A DNA stretch of 64,000 nt from Streptomyces filipinensis (lineage in GTDB: Bacteria > Actinomycetota > Actinomycetes > Streptomycetales > Streptomycetaceae): positions 383,432-447,431 of the forward strand of contig NZ_BMTD01000005.1 of the NCBI RefSeq assembly GCF_014649495.1. The letters are read 5' to 3'. The position numbers were made by a program, and so were the translations under genes. Below, one piece after another: positions 58,978 through 64,000 of the stretch (positions are counted from its first letter, which is position 1; each line of letters starts with the position of its first letter). The notes under the pieces are model-generated. The model worked only from the letters and a program-made list of their open reading frames with translations, was not told the origin of the DNA and ran no database searches.

Positions 58978-60330
58978 GTGGCCGTCTTCATGACCAACCT
59001 GGATCTGTGGATCGTCAACGTCGCACTTCCGGCCGTGGGAGCGAGCTTCTCCGGGGGCGGCAGGGGCGCGGCCCTCGGTTCGCCGTCCTGGGTCCTTAAC
59101 GCCTACGCGATCACCTTCGCCGCGCTGCTGGTGATGGCCGGGCGTGCGGGTGACCGCATGGGCCAGCGGCCGGTGTTCCTCACCGGGATCGCCGTCTTCG
59201 CCCTCGCGTCGCTGGGCTGTGCCCTGGCCCCGCACCTGGTGACCCTCGTCGCGGCCCGGGTGGTGCAGGCCGCCGGGGCGGCCGCCCAGATCCCGGCATC
59301 CCTGGCCCTGCTGCTGGCGACGGTGCCGGCCGAGCGTCGTACCCACGCCACCCGGAGCTGGGCTGCGGTCGGCGGACCCGCCGCGCGCCGGGCCCGTCGC
59401 CGGCGGCCTCCTGGTCGAGGTGGACTGGAGGTGGGCCTTCGCCGTCAACGTGGCCATCGGCATCGCGGCGATGCTCGCCGGCCGAGCGGTGCTGCCGAAG
59501 TCGGCCACCCGGGAGGCCGCGCCGCTGCCCGACCTCCGCGGCGCCCCGCTGCTCAACTCGTAGGACGCGGCGCTGTCCGGGGCGCTGGTGCAGGCGCCCG
59601 ACTGGGGCTGGACGAGCGGCAGGACCGTGCTGCTCCTGGCCGTTGCCGTGATCAGCGGCACCGCGTTCGTCGCCAGGTCCCTGCGGCGCCCCCGCCCGCT
59701 GTTCGAGCTGGACCTGCTGCGGCTACCGCGCTTCGGAGCGGCGAACGCGGGCAGCCTCGTGTTCGGCATCGCCTTTCGCGATCATGCTGCTATCGAACGT
59801 GCTGTGGTGCCAGGAAATCTGGCACTGGAGCGCTCTGCGCACCGGTGTCGCCCTGGTCCCGGGTCCCGCACTCGTGCCGGTCGTCACCCTTCTGACCGCC
59901 CGCGCCGCGCAGCGCTTCGGGCACGGTCCGCTGGTCGCCGTTGGCGGGTTGCTGTTCACCGGCGGCATGGTCTGGCGCGCCTGCTTCGCGTCCGTCACGC
60001 CGGATCATGCGCGTGACCTGCTGCCCAGCCAGCTGTCGACCGGTACGGGCATCGGTCTGGCCCTGGGCACTCTGATGGCCACTGGTGTGCACGCCCTGCC
60101 GGGGCACCGTGCGGCGACCGCGTCGGCGCTGGTCAACTCTGTCCGCCAGACCTCGGCCACGGTCGGCGTCGCGGTCCTGGTTACGGTGGTCGGTGGTTCC
60201 CACGTCGGTGTGTCCTCACGTCACGACTTCCGGATCGCCTGGGGCGCAGCCGCCGTACTGAGCCTGGCGACGTCAGCGATCGGTGTGCACCTCAGCAGTG
60301 GCGGCGGCCCGGACCAGATGGCGTCCGCCG
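58978..60330 (+). pseudogene. DHA2-family MFS exporter, three lesions
   Basis: The first part reads NLDLWIVNVALPAVGASFSG and NAYAITFAALLVMAGRAGDR with MGQRPVFL (motif A). A shift near 59380 leads to GGLLVEVDWRWAFAVNVAIG; a TAG at about 59561 interrupts GAPLLNS-DAALSGALVQAPDWG; another shift near 59780 leads to MLLSNVLWCQEIWHWSALRT and RAATASALVNSVRQTSATVG. No convincing start codon or stop remains. It was the presumed target of the neighbouring HxlR repressor. Confidence 0.88.
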
Positions 60331-60364
60331 GATGTCCTTCAGGTCGGCACCGGACGCATGGCGC

Positions 60365-61573
60365 TCATGCGGTGAGGCTCTCGATGGCCACGGGAAGGTG
60401 GCGGGGGCCGCGCAGTACGGCGTTGGCGCGGTACGGCGGCGGGTCCTCGAGCAGCCGGGAGAAGGTGACCCGGCGGAAGAGTTCGGGCACAGCCAGGTGT
60501 AGTTCTATGCGGGCGAGGGGGGCGCCGAAGCAGTAGTGGATGCCGGTGTAGAAGCCCAGGTGCTCGTTGTCCTTGCGGTCGGGATCGAACCGGTCGGGAT
60601 TCTCGAAGCGCCGGGGGTCGCGGTTGGCCGCGGCCAGCATGAGCCAGACCGGCGAGCCCTTGGGGATCGTGGTGCCGGCGATGTCGATGTCGGCCAGGGC
60701 GGTGGTCCACGGGACGAACTGGACCGGGGGCTCGTAGCGCAGCACTTCCTCGATGAGCGGGACGGCCAGGTCCGGGTCCTTCTGGAACCGCTGGAGGATG
60801 TCGGGGTGGCGCAGCAGGGTGAGGGTCGTGTTGGTGATCGCGTTGACGGTGGTCTCGTGGCCGGCGACCAGGAGCAGCACCGCGGTGGCCTCCAGGTCGG
60901 CCGGTGTCATGTCGGGGGCGAGCGCGCTGAGCATCCCGGGGCCGGGGTGACGGCGTTTGGTCTCGATCAGACCGGCCAGGTAGGCGCCCATCTCCTGACG
61001 GGCCCGCTGTGCCTTTTCCGGGCCGCCGTCGTCGCCGGAGTGGGGATCGACTGACGACGCCAGGGCATCGGCCCAGCCGTGGAAGCGCGGTTCGTCCTCG
61101 CGCGGGACGCCGAGGACCTTGCAGATGGCGGTGACCGGAAGGGGGTAGGCGAAGTCTTCGACGATGTCGACCTGGTCCTTGCCTTCGAAAGCGTCGAGCA
61201 GCTCGGTGACCGCCTTGGCCAGCTCTCCGCGCAGGCCGTCGAGGAATCTGGGGCTGTGCGGGGGACCGAACGGCCGGTTGATGGTGTCGCGCAGCCGGTC
61301 GTGCACGGGCGGGTCGGTGAAGATGAAGCTGGGCGGCAGACCGGTCTCCGGGTCCGGTTGCCCGACGCGGGCGTAGCCGGACGGGCGGTTGCTCGTGTCG
61401 TTGCTCAGCCGTGGGTCGTTGGCCAGGCTCCGCACCTCGTAATAGGTGCTGACCAGGTAGGAGCCGTCGTCCTCCCGCCTGACCGGTTGCTTGCGCAGTT
61501 CCGCGTAGAGCGGGTACGGATCGGCCCGGTTGGCGTAGTCGGTGATCTGCGCGAGGAGGGTGCCGGACGTCAT
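60365..61573 (-). CDS. Cytochrome P450
   Basis: 402 residues, soluble bacterial type. The I helix is AVLLLVAGHETTVNAITN (acid-alcohol pair in HETT), the K helix EEVLRYEPP (ExxR), and the heme-thiolate loop FYTGIHYCFGAPLARIELHL with Cys348 as ligand. A monooxygenase on a small lipophilic substrate, perhaps a secondary metabolite or xenobiotic. ATG 61573 with AGGAGTCACC. It is the last gene of a three-gene operon with its own ferredoxin and FAD reductase (39-bp gap), which supply electrons from NAD(P)H. Confidence 0.95.
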   Translation of the reverse strand: MTSGTLLAQITDYANRADPYPLYAELRKQPVRREDDGSYLVSTYYEVRSLANDPRLSNDTSNRPSGYARVGQPDPETGLPPSFIFTDPPVHDRLRDTINRPFGPPHSPRFLDGLRGELAKAVTELLDAFEGKDQVDIVEDFAYPLPVTAICKVLGVPREDEPRFHGWADALASSVDPHSGDDGGPEKAQRARQEMGAYLAGLIETKRRHPGPGMLSALAPDMTPADLEATAVLLLVAGHETTVNAITNTTLTLLRHPDILQRFQKDPDLAVPLIEEVLRYEPPVQFVPWTTALADIDIAGTTIPKGSPVWLMLAAANRDPRRFENPDRFDPDRKDNEHLGFYTGIHYCFGAPLARIELHLAVPELFRRVTFSRLLEDPPPYRANAVLRGPRHLPVAIESLTA

Positions 61574-61612
61574 GGTGACTCCTGAGGGCTCCGGGCGGTG
61601 CAGGGCCGGTGA

Positions 61613-63007
61613 TCAGGCATGTGCCGGAACGAACGCGACACGCCGCTCGCTCGGCGAGTGACCCGTCAGCGTGACCGTGGCCCCATGGGTGGGCAGATGG
61701 GGGTCGGGGAAGGCCGGGTCGACCGGATGCAGCGTCTCGGTCCGGCGGTCGACTGTGCGGTACTCCGGCGGGAACGGTGCGCCGGCCGCGATCTGCTGCT
61801 CGTAGAACCCCAGCCACTTGGCTCCGTCGAAGGACGCCGCGGCGATGACGCGGCCCCGGTAGCCGTACACCGCGACGAACCTCTCCTCGGCGAGCGCCCC
61901 CTGGGCGACAACCAGTTGGTCGCCCAGCGAAGGGACACCCACCGACTTGATGTTGATGCCGAACTGGGTGGACCAGAACATCGGCAGCCATAGGTGCGGG
62001 CGGCGATCCGGACCGGCACAGATCATGTTGTGGGCGGCGATCTCGGCCTGTTCGACCGCGTTGCCCCAGTGCTCCAGCGCCAGGAACTGGTAGTCGAACA
62101 GCGGGTGGGGGCTGCGGGCGACGTCACCTGCGGCGTAGATGTCGTCGGTGACGATGCCGTTGACGTCGAACACCCGACAGCCGGCGTCGCACGCGATCCC
62201 CCGAGGGCCGGCGGCCACCCCCGAGCCGGCCAGCCATTCCGTGTTCCGCATGGCACCGAGCGAGACGACCGCCACCTCCACGTCGATCGCCGAGCCGTCG
62301 GACAGATGGGCACGCCTGAGTCGCCCCACATCGTCGCCCTCGAGGGCGGTGACGCTGATGCCGCAGCGCAGGTCGACTCCGTGCTTGCGCTGCAGCCGGT
62401 CCGCGACCGCGCCGATCACTCCGCCCAGGGCGCCCACCAGCGGGGCCGGGCCGCGCTCGGCGACCGTGACCTGAAGGCCCAGCTCCCGGCAGGCGGAGGC
62501 GACCTCGGAGCCCGTGAAGCCGGCGCCGATCACCAGCACCCGGGACACGCCCCCGGTCAGCTTCCGGCGCAGGCGTGCGGAGTCGTCGCGGGTACGCAGC
62601 CCGAACACCCCGTCCAGCGCGGCCTCTTCCGGGTGGAACCAGGGCCGCGCCCGGGTCCCGGTGGCGATCAGCAGGCGGTCGTAAGGGACGGTTTCGCCGT
62701 TCGCCAGGCGTACCTGCTTGGCGTCGCGGTCCAGGCTCTCGGCGGCGACGCCCAGACGCCATTCGGCGTCGATGTCGCGCCGTCGCGGCAGCGCGGTGTC
62801 CTCGGGCCGTGCCCGCCCGAGCAGTGCCTGCTTGGACAGCGGCGGCCGGTCGTAGGGTTCGTACGGCTCGTCGCCGATCATGGTCAGCGATCCGGTGAAG
62901 CCCTGCTCGCGCAGGGTCTCCGCCGCGCGCAGACCGGCCAGCGAGGCACCGACGACGACGATGCGGCCCTGGCGCCGCAGGGCCTGGACGTCCGTGTCAG
63001 CCGACAT
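61613..63007 (-). CDS. FAD-dependent ferredoxin reductase
   Basis: 464 residues. GRIVVVGASLAGLRAAETLR is the FAD Rossmann motif; YEPYDRPPLSKQALLG and LIATGTRARPW follow; VLVIGAGFTGSEVASACREL is the NAD(P)H motif; NGIVTDDIYAAGDVARSPHP binds FAD. Putidaredoxin-reductase type. The C-terminal extra 40 residues (TLHPVDPAFPDPHLPTHGAT) are atypical. ATG 63007 lies inside the ferredoxin gene (11-bp overlap), so translation is coupled. Delivers electrons to the 3Fe-4S ferredoxin and P450. Confidence 0.94.
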   Translation of the reverse strand: MSADTDVQALRRQGRIVVVGASLAGLRAAETLREQGFTGSLTMIGDEPYEPYDRPPLSKQALLGRARPEDTALPRRRDIDAEWRLGVAAESLDRDAKQVRLANGETVPYDRLLIATGTRARPWFHPEEAALDGVFGLRTRDDSARLRRKLTGGVSRVLVIGAGFTGSEVASACRELGLQVTVAERGPAPLVGALGGVIGAVADRLQRKHGVDLRCGISVTALEGDDVGRLRRAHLSDGSAIDVEVAVVSLGAMRNTEWLAGSGVAAGPRGIACDAGCRVFDVNGIVTDDIYAAGDVARSPHPLFDYQFLALEHWGNAVEQAEIAAHNMICAGPDRRPHLWLPMFWSTQFGINIKSVGVPSLGDQLVVAQGALAEERFVAVYGYRGRVIAAASFDGAKWLGFYEQQIAAGAPFPPEYRTVDRRTETLHPVDPAFPDPHLPTHGATVTLTGHSPSERRVAFVPAHA

Positions 63008-63218
63008 GGGGCTCGACCGTCGGCTCGTCGGAGTAGTCGACGAGGATGGCCTGGACCGGGCAGGCGGCAGCGGCCTTCTCCACCCGGTCACGTTGTGCCT
63101 CGTCGAAGCGAGGAGAGAACAGCAGCGCTTCTTCCCCGTGGAGGGAGAAGACGTCCGGGGCGAGGAAGACGCACTGTGCGAATCCCTGGCATCGGTTGAG
63201 ATCGACGACAAGCCTCAT
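62997..63218 (-). CDS. [3Fe-4S] ferredoxin of the P450 system
   Basis: 73 residues from ATG 63218. MRLVVDLNRCQGFAQCVFLA then AAAACPVQAI holds Cys10, Cys16 and Cys53, with no fourth Cys in the usual place, so a three-iron cluster as in Streptomyces P450 partner ferredoxins. Overlaps the reductase gene. Head of the ferredoxin-reductase-P450 operon. Confidence 0.93.
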   Translation of the reverse strand: MRLVVDLNRCQGFAQCVFLAPDVFSLHGEEALLFSPRFDEAQRDRVEKAAAACPVQAILVDYSDEPTVEPHVG

Positions 63219-63539
63219 CAGAACCCGCTCCCCGCGCGGGCCGCGGTCCCCGCAGGTTCCGCAGCCGTCTGCGCTCGGTCCATACGGTGGTCGGCATGCC
63301 TCTTTCAGGATGGGCCTCTGCGCAGGGCGCTCGCAAGGCGAAGGCTGCCCGGCAGGCCGATGCGCACCCGGCCGGTCAACCGCAAGGGAGACGAGGCACC
63401 ATCGGCCGCATGAACACCGGACGGACGGGGACTCGGGCGGCTGTATGCGCCGGCTCCCCTCCGGACCGCCGCGACGGGCAGGGCTTGGGGCCGGTAGACC
63501 TGCAATCAGCCGTGGTGCGAGGGAATTGCCGTCGTGGAC
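63219..63539. other. No supportable gene
   Basis: About 320 bp upstream of the ferredoxin operon, which must hold its promoter. No repeat or operator stands out. Confidence 0.4.
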
Positions 63540-63700
63540 GTCGCAGGTGAGTGTGCGGTCCTTGATGAGCTGTGTCTGAACTGGCGGTGTGCCGTAGCGG
63601 ATGGCGTTTGTGACCAGTTGGCTGACGATCATTTCGGTGGTGCAGGCGGTTTTCCCATCGACTCCCAGCAGCGGCTTGGACCTCTCCGTGAGGTGGTCGT
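63540..63700 (-). pseudogene. HATPase (RsbW/SpoIIE-associated) relic
   Basis: TTEMIVSQLVTNAIRYGTPP then LIKDRTLTCDVHDGNSLAPR is the N box region of the ATPase domain attached to Streptomyces PP2C phosphatases. The G boxes that should follow are absent, and the upstream part is out of frame. Relic. Confidence 0.65.
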
Positions 63701-63948
63701 CAGCCATGCTGAAGCCGCCGACGGCGCGATCGTCCTCCTGCGCGTCGCAATCGACCACGGTCAGGATGCCGGGGATACGAGGCGATCGTGACCGGCAAAG
63801 GATCCGGCACCGCGGTGTCGGGGCGCAGGGTGAGGCCGCTGTGCAGGAACTGCTCGATGCCGGCGCCGGCCCGAGTCCGAGGGCGCGGGCGTTCCTTCGT
63901 CGTCCTGGGCGAAGGCGAGCAAGACCCTGCGGCTGGCAGGGTCGGCTG

Positions 63949-64000
63949 CTACTTGTTGAGGAATTCCAGCAGGTCCCGGTTGAACCTCTCCTTGTCGCCC
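63949..64000 (-). CDS. C-terminal end of an alpha/beta hydrolase (partial)
   Basis: The last 16 codons before the window edge read GDKERFNRDLLEFLNK and a TAG at 63949. Chloroperoxidase/esterase-type alpha/beta hydrolases often end in this way ('...FN.DLLEFL'). The gene continues beyond 64000, so the call is tentative. Confidence 0.4.
   Translation of the reverse strand, partial: GDKERFNRDLLEFLNK

Noticed and set aside
1..64000. tRNA, rRNA, CRISPR arrays or a replication origin
   Set aside because: No cloverleaf-type tRNA gene ends, no direct-repeat arrays with spacers and no DnaA-box clusters were noticed by reading; a tRNAscan/CRISPR search would settle it.

Overview
The window is high-GC actinobacterial DNA. 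Codon use, GTG starts, Tat/Sec secreted CAZymes, F420-type and HxlR/AraC families, and a conserved cysteine-type leader peptide upstream of metY all point to Streptomyces or a close relative. It reads as an accessory, chromosome-arm-like region. Intact genes are set among many broken ones, with at least fifteen insertion-sequence (IS) copies or fragments from the IS5, IS630, IS256, IS701 and IS110 families. No tRNA, rRNA, CRISPR array or complete prophage was found.

Layout. 1-5.7 kb: a resolvase fragment, then a divergent module of a TPR-CHAT protease, a small Cys-containing protein and a membrane protein (candidate conflict system). 5.8-12.3 kb: IS5 relic, HAD phosphatase, LysE exporter with a perfect palindrome in front, an F420/LLM oxidoreductase bounded by IS630-like ends, an apparently intact IS630 and two abutting degenerate IS elements. 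12.4-15.6 kb: VOC protein, a truncated C-terminal fragment, IS5 relic, truncated rhodanese. 15.6-18.35 kb: metX and metY, with a 24-residue leader peptide and hairpin upstream. 18.6-28.3 kb: a broken dioxygenase, a SUKH protein, NRPS/PKS-tail, Ig-like and Ku-like relics, a beta-repeat membrane protein, an IS256/IS5 chimera, a small conserved protein, IS5 with a monooxygenase-like gene, IS701 and a nitroreductase fragment.

28.5-40.5 kb is the best-preserved block: pqqA, pqqC, pqqD and pqqE, then five secreted proteins. These are a GH105 hydrolase, a lyase-fold protein, a GH28 plus fucosidase-like plus discoidin fusion, a GH27 plus GH18-like fusion, and a CBM35-FN3-FN3 PQQ-dependent sugar dehydrogenase. 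All run in one direction with overlaps or short gaps. The layout suggests that cofactor synthesis, attack on a pectin/rhamnogalacturonan-like glycan and extracellular oxidation of the released sugars are made together. No pqqB is present.

40.5-50.7 kb: relics of an acyl-CoA synthetase, a DUF5753 regulator and a zinc ribbon, a kinase-like protein, an alpha/beta hydrolase with divergent AraC regulator, and an AT-richer hypothetical. A decayed phage head module follows, whose capsid gene is split by an IS5-type insertion that also carries an acyl carrier protein gene. After it come an isochorismatase-family hydrolase and an ABM monooxygenase. 50.9-64 kb: IS110 relic, pyruvate/indolepyruvate decarboxylase, a fragment of a phosphorothioate-type HNH restriction enzyme, an HxlR/SDR/MFS locus with clear operators, a DJ-1 protein, a second HxlR with operators facing a broken MFS gene, and a P450-ferredoxin reductase-ferredoxin operon.
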